Positions 15,892 through 25,112 are shown, counted from the stretch's first letter. The stretch: 64,000 nt of DNA from Hymenobacter lapidarius (GCF_001816145.1 NZ_MDZB01000164.1:1-64000), one strand, 5' to 3'. Notes: generated by a model not told the origin, from the letters alone. Numbers and translations are program-made.

Positions 15892-18252
15892 CTATAGCCG
15901 CACGCGCACGCGCAGGGCCAGCAGGCCCTTCACGCCCTGCAACTCTTCCAGCTCCAGCTCTTCGACGTCGGATTCGAGTAGGCCTCGGTCCTGCAGGTAG
16001 TCAATGTACTCGTAGTACTCCACGGCTTCGCGGGTTTGGGCGTACACCAGCGCAATGGTACCGGGCTGCGTCAGTCGCTCGCCGGTGCCCATAACCGTCG
16101 CCTTGTCAATCCGCTTCTTGATGATTTCGTAGCGGATGTTGTACGCGCCGTCCACGTCAAACTGCCGCTCGTCCTGCCGGAACCGGATGCTGAGCGGCTG
16201 CCCGTGAATGAGAATCAGCTGGGTGGTGTCCAGCGGGACGGGCAAGGTGGCCTTCAGCGCGGCGGTGCGCCGCGTGATTTCAACCATGGTCAGCAGTTGC
16301 CACAGGCGCAGGTTTTTCAGGAAAACCAGGTCAAACGGCTTGTTATCTACCAGCGTGCCGCCCACGTAAATGTTGAACTCCACCCCGTCGGTTTTGTACC
16401 GCTGGAAGTAGTGCGGGAACATGTGCTGCGCCTTTTCCTCTTCGTCGTCGAGGTAGTCGCTCACGGCATCGTTGAGCGTGGTCACACTGGTTTCGAAGTC
16501 CTGGCGCCGCTTATAGAGGATGCCCAGCTTGGGGTCGATGTTGCTCCAGTACTTGGTGATAACCGGCCGCAGCTCCGGCGTGTGCGCGGCCAGGTACTCA
16601 AACAGCGGCTCCACTTCGCGCTTCAACGAGTCGTAGATGTTGGCTTCGTCGCCGGAGAGCATGCCCTCATTCAGGCGCTTCAGGTTTTTGGTCACGTAGA
16701 ACTTCAGCTCGTCCAGAATAGGCAGCTGCTGGAACTCGGAGGCCTTGTTTAGTACTTTTCTGGCCAGCGTGAGGTGCTCAACCAGGTCGCCCTGAATGGC
16801 TTCGTTGCGCACCGTGCTGCTGCCCCGGATGTCGCAGGAGCCGTGCAGCGGGTACACGTCTTCAAACACAATGGCTTCCATTTCGGCCGTGCGGTTGCCG
16901 GATTCAAGCTGGGTGAGCAGGTTGCGGGCCGCGTCCATAAAGCGCCACTCCATGGTGGGGTGGATGGCCGTGAATTTCTCCCGGATAATGGCGTGCACCC
17001 GGGCCTGCAGGTCCTCGGCGTTGCGTTTCACGGCCACGGCAAACAAGGGCAGGAACTGCGCCACCTTGTCGAGCTCAAACTCGTCGAGGCCGTTCACTTC
17101 GGGCGTGCCCAGCTCCAGTAAGCCCACGGTGTCGTTGCCGTAGGGCAGCAGCGCCAGAATGGCGGAGCGCGTGCCCAAGCTCATTATTTGCGCGCGCAGG
17201 TCTTCGGGAATGTCGGCCGTGGCCACGTCCTTGAGCACCAGCGGCTCCCGCTCCCGCAACAGCCGGTCGTATAGCTGCCGGAAGCTGCTGTCGGCCGACT
17301 GGTGCTGTACCTGCTTGGTGAGAAAGCTGTGGTTGATTTTGCGTCCGAAATCCACAAACGCCCGCTTTTTCTCGTCGTACGCCGCAATGCCAAGCTGCAG
17401 CGAAGGCTGCGCAAACAGCACCCGCAGCTTCTCCTGAATCTGCTCGAACCGGGCCGGGGTTTGCAGCACGTCGCGTTCCAGCAGGTCGTATTTCAGCTCC
17501 GAGAGTATCTCCTGGTCCGTGATGTCCACCAGCTGGATGACGTTGAAGCCCTCCAGCTCAAAATGCTCGGCGGGCAGCAGCGACTGCCACAGGTCGGGCC
17601 GGTGGCGGTTGTGCACCAGCAAATCCATTTGCTCGGGCGTCAGCACCGGCGGCTCGCCTACCACCTTCACGTTCACAAAGTCCGAGTTGAAATCAACTCC
17701 GTAGTGCCGGTACAGCCCAATCTGGTAGTCGGGCACCGTGAACACAATGGTGCCCAGGGGCGGCATTTCGGCTCCGTACACGCGGTGCAGCACCAGGTGG
17801 TACGCCATCAGGCCCATCTGCCGGTCCATGGCGGCCATGTCAATGTTGAGCGGCTGCTTGATGATGCCCTCCTTGTTCAGCATCACCTCCTGAAACAGCG
17901 GCGTGGAGTAGAAGCTGCGCCGCTGAAACGGCGCCACCACGCCGCTGATGTCGGAGGCAAAGGACGCCGGTGGGAACACCGCCAGCATCAGGGTTTCTAC
18001 CAGGTCGCAGTTGCATTCCAGCACCGAATAGTCGGTGAGCGGGCCGCGGGCCAAAGGCGCCTGGGCCACCTGCTCGCCAATGGCCCGCGCCAGCAGCACC
18101 ACCCCGGCATTGCTGGCCTGCTCGCGCTTGGTCCAATAGTCAATCAGCGGCTCCAGGCTGAGCGTGGAGCGGAAGGGAAAAGCGAAGGGCGCATCCAGTT
18201 TCGGTACGGTGGATACCGGCGGGGGCGTCAGGGTAGGGGAGTCAGCGGGCAT
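15892..18252 (-). CDS. GAF domain-containing cytoplasmic protein
   Basis: A 786-residue soluble protein. A GAF-like segment spans about residues 270-430 (SLGTRSAILALLPYGNDTVGLLELGTPE, broken here across its strands, then FLPLFAVAVKRN). Long flanking regions contain IVFEDVYPLHGSCDIRGSS, which I associate with a conserved large GAF family of Cytophagales. No histidine kinase, cyclase or DNA-binding module is visible, so any sensory role is unproven. The start at 18252 (MPADSPT) is the last ATG before the proline-rich leader; one ten codons earlier is possible. Confidence 0.75.
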   Translation of the reverse strand: MPADSPTLTPPPVSTVPKLDAPFAFPFRSTLSLEPLIDYWTKREQASNAGVVLLARAIGEQVAQAPLARGPLTDYSVLECNCDLVETLMLAVFPPASFASDISGVVAPFQRRSFYSTPLFQEVMLNKEGIIKQPLNIDMAAMDRQMGLMAYHLVLHRVYGAEMPPLGTIVFTVPDYQIGLYRHYGVDFNSDFVNVKVVGEPPVLTPEQMDLLVHNRHRPDLWQSLLPAEHFELEGFNVIQLVDITDQEILSELKYDLLERDVLQTPARFEQIQEKLRVLFAQPSLQLGIAAYDEKKRAFVDFGRKINHSFLTKQVQHQSADSSFRQLYDRLLREREPLVLKDVATADIPEDLRAQIMSLGTRSAILALLPYGNDTVGLLELGTPEVNGLDEFELDKVAQFLPLFAVAVKRNAEDLQARVHAIIREKFTAIHPTMEWRFMDAARNLLTQLESGNRTAEMEAIVFEDVYPLHGSCDIRGSSTVRNEAIQGDLVEHLTLARKVLNKASEFQQLPILDELKFYVTKNLKRLNEGMLSGDEANIYDSLKREVEPLFEYLAAHTPELRPVITKYWSNIDPKLGILYKRRQDFETSVTTLNDAVSDYLDDEEEKAQHMFPHYFQRYKTDGVEFNIYVGGTLVDNKPFDLVFLKNLRLWQLLTMVEITRRTAALKATLPVPLDTTQLILIHGQPLSIRFRQDERQFDVDGAYNIRYEIIKKRIDKATVMGTGERLTQPGTIALVYAQTREAVEYYEYIDYLQDRGLLESDVEELELEELQGVKGLLALRVRVRL

Positions 18253-18331
18253 GGGGACGATAATATACCGGTTGCGGGCCAATGGGTGCGGCGCGGCAAG
18301 TACAAGTTATACGCAAGCCGCCTCGTCCTGG

Positions 18332-18883
18332 CTACTTAGTCAGCTCGATAACAGGCTTCTGGTTCAGGTCGATGGTGAAGGTACTGTCGGCGGACGTGGT
18401 GGCGCCCTTGGGCTTGGTGGCGTTCACCACTTTTTCGGTGTTGGTGTAGCAGGTGCAGCAGCCATCGCCATCGAGGCGGCCATTAAGCGACACTTCGTTG
18501 ATTATGAGCAAGGTAGTAACTTCAGGCTTGCTTTTGGGCTGCTGCGCCAGGTATTGGATTACGTAGCGGTAGCCATCGAGCTTGGTGGTGCTCACCTGCG
18601 GAAAAGGGGCCGTGTTGTTAATGCGCAGGGTATCGCGGAGCTGGGCTGCCGTCCGGATTATCGTCACCGATTCCACCTTGTTGGTGGCTAAATAGGGGAG
18701 CGGCGAGCGCTGCACGACGATGGTATCCAGGTCGGCCGGCGCAAAGGCCGGCGAAAACCGCAGGTTGATGGCGTCCGCCTGGGCGTCCTGGCAGTCGCAG
18801 GTGTTGTTTGCGCAGCAGCCGCTAAAGAGCAGCGCACCCAGAAAAAAGACAGTAGTTGGACGGAAGAATATAAGAAGAGCCAT
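18332..18883 (-). CDS. Lipoprotein of unknown function
   Basis: A 183-residue protein not recognised as a known family. The N-terminus has a hydrophobic helix ending in a lipobox-like LLFSGC, followed by a Cys-rich stretch (CCANNTCDCQD). A second Cys cluster, DGDGCCTC, lies near residue 140, suggesting disulfides or metal binding. It should be anchored in the membrane facing the periplasm. A TATCTTTG box lies only seven nt upstream of the ATG. Confidence 0.65.
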   Translation of the reverse strand: MALLIFFRPTTVFFLGALLFSGCCANNTCDCQDAQADAINLRFSPAFAPADLDTIVVQRSPLPYLATNKVESVTIIRTAAQLRDTLRINNTAPFPQVSTTKLDGYRYVIQYLAQQPKSKPEVTTLLIINEVSLNGRLDGDGCCTCYTNTEKVVNATKPKGATTSADSTFTIDLNQKPVIELTK

Positions 18884-18890
18884 AGCCACC

Positions 18891-18898
18891 CAAAGATA
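18891..18898 (-). promoter_or_regulatory. Start-proximal TAnnTTTG promoter box
   Basis: TATCTTTG on the minus strand is followed by only seven nt before the ATG at 18883, predicting an almost leaderless mRNA. It directly adjoins the inverted repeat at 18900-18951. Confidence 0.5.
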
Positions 18899-18899
18899 A

Positions 18900-18951
18900 G
18901 GCCCGTGGCGCTCGGTCCCCTCACTGGCGGGGATGGAGAGCGCCACGGGCC
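18900..18951. repeat. Perfect 14-bp inverted repeat upstream of a lipoprotein gene
   Basis: The arms at 18900-18913 and 18938-18951 (GGCCCGTGGCGCTC and its complement) are perfect, and an inner CCCC/GGGG can extend the stem. It lies between two minus-strand genes, upstream of the promoter box at 18891-18898. It could end the upstream transcript or bind a regulator; there is no T-run on the minus strand. Confidence 0.5.
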
Positions 18952-18984
18952 CCATTAAGGTCAGTGGAAGAAAGTGGCGACGGC

Positions 18985-19644
18985 CTACCGGCTACCGGTA
19001 ACTACCGACGACGAAGGCAGCGTGGGGTTGTCCACGGTACCGCCGGCTAACAGCAGGGGCCGCAGGCGGGCCGTGGCAGTGTCGAGCTGGGGGCGAATCT
19101 GAGCCATGGCACCCCGTAGGGCAATGATGTCGGCCAGGCGCGGCGCGGTGGTTTGCGAGTAGCCGTGGTACATGGCCACTTTCACGGCGGAGGTGCCGGT
19201 ACCCACGTAGGACCCGATGAGGTTGCCGGAAGCGTCGCTCACCTGCAGCTCTGCCTGCAGTGTGGTTTTGTACCATTCCAGGGGTACGCCCACTACTGCC
19301 GGCAGCAGGAAAGTAAGCACCTGAATGCCCTGCAGTCCCCGGCCCGTGCGCAGGGTTTTCACCTTTTTCACCACCAGCTTGGCGTAGCCGAAGGTGGCGG
19401 TGTCGGTGGGCTCGGTGAGGTTGGAGTGGCACTCCTGGGTGAAGAGCTTCAACGGGTCCTCGGGCAGGGCACCGTCGTTCATCGCCAGCGGGCCCTGGTC
19501 AGCCAGAATCTCCAACGCGGGCAGGCGGTTGGAAATGGCCGCTGTGGGAGGACCTTTCATCATGGACTTGACCGACACACAGGCTGGCGCTGCCAGCAGG
19601 GCCGGCGCGAAGGCCAACAGGGCGAGACGACGAGTAAGCTTCAT
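18985..19644 (-). CDS. Lipoprotein of unknown function
   Basis: A 219-residue protein starting MKLTRRLALLAFAPALLAAP followed by Cys, a classic lipoprotein signal. The rest is soluble and unrecognised, with a middle segment VLTFLLPAVVGVPLEWYKTT and an alternating strand region GNLIGSYVGTGTSAVKVAMY. The start at 19644 is chosen because the signal peptide follows directly. It precedes another lipoprotein gene on the same strand, with an inverted repeat between them. Confidence 0.65.
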   Translation of the reverse strand: MKLTRRLALLAFAPALLAAPACVSVKSMMKGPPTAAISNRLPALEILADQGPLAMNDGALPEDPLKLFTQECHSNLTEPTDTATFGYAKLVVKKVKTLRTGRGLQGIQVLTFLLPAVVGVPLEWYKTTLQAELQVSDASGNLIGSYVGTGTSAVKVAMYHGYSQTTAPRLADIIALRGAMAQIRPQLDTATARLRPLLLAGGTVDNPTLPSSSVVTGSR

Positions 19645-19828
19645 AGATGTAAAGTAATGATAGCAAGGAGAAAAGACAAGCAAAACAGCAGAAAATACCA
19701 GCAGGCAGAGAAACACACGGCCGTGGCCGGTACCAGTCGCTAAATTACCACAAGCCCGCCATAGAATGGCCTGAATCTCGGTGAGTGGGACGAAAAAACC
19801 TGCGACTGCCCGAAAAATGGCCGCCTAC

Positions 19829-21241
19829 TCATCTGCTTAATTCCGGCCCTGACGGGCCTTGTTCAATCACTGTGGGGTCGGGCCCCTGGTAATCGTCAAT
19901 AAACTCGCCTTCCCAGCGGGCTACAACGGCCGAAGCTAGACAGTTGCCCAGCACGTTCACTGCCGTACGCGCCATATCCATCAGGGCATCAATGCCCAGA
20001 ATGATGAATACCGGCCACGGCGGCAGATTGAACGAGGCCACGGTAGCCAGCAGGATTACCAAGGACGCGCGGGGCACTCCGGCCACGCCTTTGCTGGTGA
20101 GCATGAGCGTGAACACCATGAGCAGCTGCTCGCCGAAGGTAAAGGGTACGCCCGCCGCCTGCGCTACAAATACCGCCGCCAGGGAGAGGTAGAGCGTGGT
20201 GCCGTCCAGGTTGAAGGAGTAGCCCGTGGGCATTACAAACGCCACAATGCGGCGCGGCACGCCAATGCCCTCCATGGCTTCCATGGCCCGGGGCAGGGCC
20301 GCTTCAGAAGAAGTGGTGGCGAAGGCAATGCTCACGGGCTCGGCCACGGCGGCCACGAAGCGGCGCAGCGGGAGCCGTGCAATGAGGGCTACCGGCAGCA
20401 GTATCAGCAGCACGAAGGCAATGAGGGCGCCGTACAAGGTGAGCAGCAGCTGGAGGGCGTTGAAGAGCGGAGCGAAGCCCATTTTGCCCACTGTGTAGGC
20501 CAGAGCGCCGCCCACGCCCAGCGGAGCAAAGTACATCACCACGTTGGTGAATTTGAACATCACCTCCGACAGGCTCTCGCAGAACTCCAGCATCACGCGG
20601 CGGGGGCGCTCGGGCGTCATGGCCAGGCCAATGGCGAACAGAATGGCGAAGATGACCACCTGCAGCACCTGGCCCTCGGCCACGGACTTGGCAATGTTTT
20701 CGGGGAAGATGTGCAGGATGATGTCGGCGGCCGACTGCTTGGGGGCGGCGGCCAGCACTTCTTCTTTCACGCCAACTTGGCTGATGCCCACACCGGCTTT
20801 GGTGAGGTTAATGGCCGCCAGGCCGATGAAGAGGGCGAAGGTGGTCACGACTTCAAAGTAAATCAGCGACTTCAGGCCCATGCGGCCCACCTGCTTGAGG
20901 TTGGCGTGCCCGGCAATGCCCACGACCAGCGTGGCAAAAACAAGCGGCGCAATAATGGTTTTTACCAAGCGCAGGAAGGCATCGCTGAGCACTTTAAAGT
21001 TGACGGCCACTTCGGGCGCGTCGTTGCCGAGCTCAATGCCTACGAGCATGCTCACCACTATCCAGAGGGTGAGCGAGCGGCGCGGGGCCACAGCGGCGGC
21101 CACTGCCACCAGGGCCAGCCACCGCAACGCAACCGGGACCGCAACGGGCATAGCCAGTAAGTTATTTGCGGCCAGAACGGTAACTATACCGGCTATCAGC
21201 AATAGGATAGCCGCCAGGAGGGGTAAACGTGATTTCGTCAT
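19829..21241 (-). CDS. Dicarboxylate/amino acid:cation symporter (DAACS family)
   Basis: A 470-residue membrane transporter of the GltP/DctA family. The family motifs are present: the first re-entrant loop with ATTSSEAALPRAMEAM, the TM7 motif FVMPTGYSFNLDGTTLYLS, and the C-terminal segment GNCLASAVVARWEGEF. Such proteins import glutamate, aspartate or C4-dicarboxylates with Na+ or H+. The choice among substrates cannot be made here. The start at 21241 precedes a hydrophobic first helix. Confidence 0.92.
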   Translation of the reverse strand: MTKSRLPLLAAILLLIAGIVTVLAANNLLAMPVAVPVALRWLALVAVAAAVAPRRSLTLWIVVSMLVGIELGNDAPEVAVNFKVLSDAFLRLVKTIIAPLVFATLVVGIAGHANLKQVGRMGLKSLIYFEVVTTFALFIGLAAINLTKAGVGISQVGVKEEVLAAAPKQSAADIILHIFPENIAKSVAEGQVLQVVIFAILFAIGLAMTPERPRRVMLEFCESLSEVMFKFTNVVMYFAPLGVGGALAYTVGKMGFAPLFNALQLLLTLYGALIAFVLLILLPVALIARLPLRRFVAAVAEPVSIAFATTSSEAALPRAMEAMEGIGVPRRIVAFVMPTGYSFNLDGTTLYLSLAAVFVAQAAGVPFTFGEQLLMVFTLMLTSKGVAGVPRASLVILLATVASFNLPPWPVFIILGIDALMDMARTAVNVLGNCLASAVVARWEGEFIDDYQGPDPTVIEQGPSGPELSR

Positions 21242-21507
21242 GCAACTAAAAAAGCCGTGAAAACGGAATGAAGGCCTAAAGAACGGCATTATCCCGCCAG
21301 TAATCCTTCATATGCCCCGGCGGCTAGTGTCCAGCCAGAGAAAATGGGGGCGCAACGGCGGGCGTTGGGGCCTGATAATGGCCGGATTAGGTTATTGCTG
21401 CTGGCGCCCGGCCCCCGCGGCGCACCCGAATTTTCGGTGCCGACGTAGGCTGTGGAGTTTTCGGCCGCATCTTTAACCCCTCACCTGCCTTCCGCCCTAG
21501 CTTTATC

Positions 21508-22515
21508 ATGCCCACCTGGTCCCTCACTTCCCAGCAACTGGAGCTGCGCTACGTCTGGAAAATTTCGCGCAACGCCTCGTCCAGCAAAACCAACCTGCTG
21601 GTGCGGGTGGCGGGGGAGGGCTGCGCGGGCACCGGGGAGGCCGCCCCCAATGTGCGCTACGAGGAGTCGCCGGTGCTGCTTCAGCAGCAGTTCGAGGACT
21701 TGCAGGCCCAAGGCCTGGCCGGGGTGGACTCGCTGGCGGCGCTCGATGCCTTGCTCGCGGCCACGCCGGTGGCGCACGCGCTGGGCTTTGCCTTGGAGGC
21801 GGCGCTGGTGCAATGGCTGGCCGCGCGCGCCGGCCAGCCGGTGTGGCAGTGGCTGGGCGTGCCGGCCCCGGCCGCGGCCGTGCCCACGGCATTTTCGCTT
21901 CCTATTATGGAAACCGGCGCCATTGCGGATTTTCTGCGGACGCAGGACGCCGGCCGGTTCCAGCTCCTCAAAATCAAAGTCAACCAGCTCGAAAGCTTGG
22001 ACCTGCTGCGCGAAGTGGCGCGCCTGCTGCCCGGGCACGCCCTGCTGGTGGACGGCAACGAAACCTGGCCCGACGCCGACAGCGTGCTGCGCTTTCTGGA
22101 GCAGGCCGCCCGGCTGCCCGGCCTGCACCTGCGGTTTCTGGAGCAGCCACTGCCCGCCGCGCTGGCCGACGAGTACCGCTACCTGCGCCCGCGCAGCCCG
22201 CTGCCGCTGCTGGCCGACGAATCGGTGACGGACACGGCCGACTTTGCCGACATCGCCACCCAGTTTCACGGCGTGAACGTGAAGCTGATGAAGGCGGGCG
22301 GCTACCGGCGGGGCATTGCGCAGCTGCGCAGTGCCCGGCAGCACGGCCTGGTGCCCATGCTGGGCTGCATGGTGGAAACCAGCGTGGGCATTGCCGCCGC
22401 CATGCACATCAGCAGGCTGGCTGATGTGCACGACCTCGACGGATTTTTGATAGTGAAAGACGAGCCGTTTGGGCTGGTGGAGGAGCGCGCCGGGCTACTG
22501 ACGCTGCGGGAATAG
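21508..22515 (+). CDS. Dipeptide epimerase of the enolase superfamily
   Basis: A 335-residue enzyme of the MLE subgroup, probably an L-Ala-D/L-Glu epimerase used in murein peptide recycling or a relative acting on other dipeptides. Catalytic lysines appear at K155/K157 (LLKIKVNQ) and K259 (NVKLMKAGG). Metal ligands lie in LLVDGNE, LEQPLP and LADESV. The C-terminal LGCMVETSVG segment is typical of dipeptide epimerases. It ends 14 nt before the convergent DUF6799 gene. Confidence 0.88.
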   Translation: MPTWSLTSQQLELRYVWKISRNASSSKTNLLVRVAGEGCAGTGEAAPNVRYEESPVLLQQQFEDLQAQGLAGVDSLAALDALLAATPVAHALGFALEAALVQWLAARAGQPVWQWLGVPAPAAAVPTAFSLPIMETGAIADFLRTQDAGRFQLLKIKVNQLESLDLLREVARLLPGHALLVDGNETWPDADSVLRFLEQAARLPGLHLRFLEQPLPAALADEYRYLRPRSPLPLLADESVTDTADFADIATQFHGVNVKLMKAGGYRRGIAQLRSARQHGLVPMLGCMVETSVGIAAAMHISRLADVHDLDGFLIVKDEPFGLVEERAGLLTLRE

Positions 22516-22529
22516 CGCACTCGCCCGCG

Positions 22530-23099
22530 CTACTGGGGCGTAGTGGTGAGCTGGGTTTCGAGCTGGGCGAGTTGGTCGTCTATTTCTTTGGTGTTGGGCA
22601 AGTCCGTACGGCCTTGGCTGAGCAGGTTGACTTTTTGGGTGAGGAGCTCCACTTTTTTGGTGAGCAGGGACGCGCGCACGGCCGGGTCGGCGTAGCCGGG
22701 GCCGCGCTGCACGTAGGTGCTGTACTTGCCGCTGGGGCCGTTGGGGGCTTGGCCCCGGGCCGCGGCGGCGCTGCCGGGCGTGGCAAACACCACGCCGCCA
22801 TCGGCGCGCACATAGTCGCCCTCGCGCAGCGTCAGCTTCTTGCCCTGCGGATTAAACTTGTCGGCGGGCATCTCCACGATGCCGTTTTTGTAGTTGATTT
22901 TAACGCCGCTGCTTAGCTTGACGTTCTGAGTGAGGGGCGTGAGCTGGCTGCCTTCGCGGCGCATCACCTCGCCGTCTTTGAATACGAATTGGGTGCGGGC
23001 CGTGGTCTGCACGGGGAAGCCGCCCGCTTGGGCAGCCGCGAAGCGAGGTGCTGTGGCCAGGCAAGCCACTGCCAGCGTTATCAGGAGGATACGATACAT
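22530..23099 (-). CDS. DUF6799-type exported protein
   Basis: A 189-residue protein with a signal peptide ending near RFAAAQA. Two similar segments follow: FVFKDGEVMRREGSQLTPLT and, after VKLSSGVKINYKNGIVEM, the LTLREGDYVRADGGV unit. This KDG/MRR...GD pattern is what I know as DUF6799 in Hymenobacter-like genomes; its function is unknown. The C-terminal third is helical (LLTKKVELLTQKVNLLSQG) and may form a coiled coil. It is divergent from the marR gene and may share its regulatory region. Confidence 0.7.
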   Translation of the reverse strand: MYRILLITLAVACLATAPRFAAAQAGGFPVQTTARTQFVFKDGEVMRREGSQLTPLTQNVKLSSGVKINYKNGIVEMPADKFNPQGKKLTLREGDYVRADGGVVFATPGSAAAARGQAPNGPSGKYSTYVQRGPGYADPAVRASLLTKKVELLTQKVNLLSQGRTDLPNTKEIDDQLAQLETQLTTTPQ

Positions 23100-23201
23100 A
23101 AGAAATGGAAATGGAGGTGAATAGGTCTCAATACGTGAAGTGCCAGGTTTGGGTGATTTGCGTTTCATTCAGGAAATAATAATTTCAAATAAATCAGGAG
23201 C

Positions 23202-23236
23202 AATGTTGCAACATTAAATGTATGTACATAAATTTG
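23202..23236 (+). promoter_or_regulatory. Promoter and palindromic operators of marR
   Basis: A perfect 14-nt palindrome AATGTTGCAACATT (23202-23215) is followed by a second palindrome TATGTACATA (23221-23230). The second overlaps a TAnnTTTG box, TAAATTTG (23229-23236). The box lies 22 nt before the marR ATG. MarR proteins bind such palindromes, so autorepression is likely, and the divergent gene could be affected. Confidence 0.6.
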
Positions 23237-23258
23237 CAGCTGGTTCTACTTCCCTACT

Positions 23259-23714
23259 ATGCGCATCGAAGACGAAATCAAACAGCCCATTTTCCGCGAC
23301 GAGCACCAGAAGGGCCACATCAACCTGGTGTATACGGCCGGCTGGCTGCAGCTGCGCCAGGCCACGGCTTTTAAGCCGTACGGCCTCACGCTGCCGCAAT
23401 TCAACATCCTGCGCATTTTGCGGGGGCAGCACCCGCTGCCCGCCACGGTGGCGCTGCTGATTGACCGCATGCTGGACAAGACCAGCAACGCCTCCCGCAT
23501 TGTGGACCGCCTCGAAGAAAAGCAGCTGGTGACGCGCACCGTGTGCCCCGCCAACCGCCGGGCCGTCGACATCCGCATCACCGCCGCCGGGCTCGACCTG
23601 CTCAGCCGCATTGAGCAGGACGGCATCATCGACGTGAGCGGCCTGCGCCACCTGAGTGCCACCGAAGTGCAGCAGCTCAACGCCCTGCTGGATAAAATTC
23701 GAACCGAAGACTAA
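23259..23714 (+). CDS. MarR-family transcriptional regulator
   Basis: A 151-residue winged-helix repressor, normally a homodimer. The recognition region reads LTLPQFNILRILRG, then MLDKTSNASRIVDRLEEKQLV and the wing RTVCPANRRAVDIRITAAG. Two palindromes overlap its own promoter, supporting autoregulation. The yceI-like gene 111 nt downstream on the same strand is a likely target. The ligand is unknown. Confidence 0.92.
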   Translation: MRIEDEIKQPIFRDEHQKGHINLVYTAGWLQLRQATAFKPYGLTLPQFNILRILRGQHPLPATVALLIDRMLDKTSNASRIVDRLEEKQLVTRTVCPANRRAVDIRITAAGLDLLSRIEQDGIIDVSGLRHLSATEVQQLNALLDKIRTED

Positions 23715-23825
23715 CCCCACCAAGCCCGGGCGCCAGCGAAATTTCATTGTGGCACATTTTTTCGTTGACGCCCCGGCTCAAGCCTTTTCCTGATTTATTT
23801 CTCGTTTCTTAATTTTCTTTTTCAG

Positions 23826-24467
23826 ATGAAAAAATTCCTGTTGCCCGCCTTGTTCGCCATCGCCGTGCTCGGCGCCGCTCCCGCTGCTTTGGCCCAAAAG
23901 ATGAACAGCGCCAAAATGGCCACCAACGCTCCCGCCTACAAGCTGCAGACCCAACTGAGCACCCTGGGCTGGGAAGGCAAAGCCGTAACCCACGGCCACA
24001 ACGGCACCATGCAGTTCACCACGGGCGAGCTGCTGGTGAAGGGCAACGCCATTGTGGGCGGCACCGTGACCGTGGACATGAAGACGCTGAAAGCCACCGA
24101 CATCAAGGACGCCGAAACCCAGGGCAAATTTGTGGGTCACATGAGCAGCAACCAGTTCTTCGACGTTGCCGATAACCCGATTTCTACCTTTAAAATCGTG
24201 AGCGTAACGCCCCTGAAGGGGGCCGCCAAGGACGCCGACAACGCCACCATCGCCGGCGATATGACCATCAAAGGCGTGACGCAGCGCATCAGCTTCCCCG
24301 CCAAAGTGGGCGTGAAGGGTGGCGTGGCCGCCGCCACGGGCAAAGTGACCATCGACCGCACTAAGTTCGGTCTGACCACGATGTCGAAATCCCTGCCCGA
24401 CACCATTGCCGACAAGGCCATCTACGACGATTTTGACTTGACTTTCAACATCATCGCCAAAAACTAA
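23826..24467 (+). CDS. YceI-family lipid-binding protein, exported
   Basis: A 213-residue periplasmic protein with signal peptide ending PAALAQ. The YceI lipocalin-like barrel spans about residues 40-210: LGWEGKAVTHGHNGTMQFT, VGGTVTVDMKTLKATDI, GHMSSNQFFDV and ITIKGVT-like MTIKGVTQRISFPAK. YceI proteins bind isoprenoid-type lipids. Pairing with a MarR regulator is a recurring arrangement in Bacteroidota. A 52-nt perfect palindrome ends the transcript. Confidence 0.92.
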   Translation: MKKFLLPALFAIAVLGAAPAALAQKMNSAKMATNAPAYKLQTQLSTLGWEGKAVTHGHNGTMQFTTGELLVKGNAIVGGTVTVDMKTLKATDIKDAETQGKFVGHMSSNQFFDVADNPISTFKIVSVTPLKGAAKDADNATIAGDMTIKGVTQRISFPAKVGVKGGVAAATGKVTIDRTKFGLTTMSKSLPDTIADKAIYDDFDLTFNIIAKN

Positions 24468-24490
24468 GCGTTGGATTGAACAGCGTAAGT

Positions 24491-24542
24491 TGCATTACAA
24501 AAGAGACCCTGCCGGTACCGGCAGGGTCTCTTTTGTAATGCA
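24491..24542. terminator. 52-nt perfect palindrome, bidirectional terminator
   Basis: Both 26-nt arms are exactly complementary with the centre at GGTACC and no unpaired loop. Within the arms AAAAGAGACCCTGCCGG and its complement provide a GC-rich stem followed by TTTT on either strand. It lies between the convergent yceI-like and unknown genes, 24 and 12 nt from their stops. Confidence 0.85.
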
Positions 24543-24554
24543 GCAGGCTGGCAA

Positions 24555-25112
24555 TTAGCTAGGAATTGCAAACTCCCGGGGCAGCTCAAATTTGAGGTGG
24601 CGGCTTTTGCTGCGGTTGTGGAGCTGGCCCAATACGTCATCAATGTCCGATTTGTATTCCAGCCATAAATCTTCGTGCAAGGCTTTGAGGACCAGTGAGG
24701 GTAGGCGGGCCGCCAGGCGGGCCGTGGCGTTGAAAAAACCATCGTACACGCTGTCAAACTGCCCGGAATAGTTGTCGGTGCATTGCCGCATGATGTAGAG
24801 GAGCAGGTCGATTTCAACCTGCTTGTTTTTGGTGATGCGCCGGGCCCGGGCGGCTTCCTGCACGCTGGCCCGCAGGGCTTTCACGAGGCTGCGGTTGAGC
24901 AGCCGGCCCGATACGGCCAGGTTAAACAGCTCGTGAATGCGGTCGGCGGCTTCCTCTTGAATCTGGGCTAGGGTGACGTCGGCCAGCAGCTCAAAGCGGA
25001 AGGTCTCATACAGTTCCGCGTCGCGGCGCACGGCCCGGAGGAGCAGGGCCTCCTTCTCGCTTTCGGGGAGGCGCTTGAGGGCTTTTTTAAAATCGGAGGA
25101 GGGAACGGGCAC
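24555..25112 (-). CDS. Unknown helical protein
   Basis: A 185-residue, charge-rich, mostly helical cytoplasmic protein not recognised as a known family. Visible segments are KRLPESEKEALLLRAVRRD, AADRIHELFNLAVSGRLLN and LLYIMRQCTDNYSGQFDSVY. No signal peptide, membrane segment or catalytic motif is evident. The start is uncertain. A GTG at 25112 is used because sequence upstream becomes Arg-rich, but LFPLDYTRY just upstream also looks protein-like and the gene could extend to a GTG at 25241. Confidence 0.6.
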   Translation of the reverse strand: MPVPSSDFKKALKRLPESEKEALLLRAVRRDAELYETFRFELLADVTLAQIQEEAADRIHELFNLAVSGRLLNRSLVKALRASVQEAARARRITKNKQVEIDLLLYIMRQCTDNYSGQFDSVYDGFFNATARLAARLPSLVLKALHEDLWLEYKSDIDDVLGQLHNRSKSRHLKFELPREFAIPS

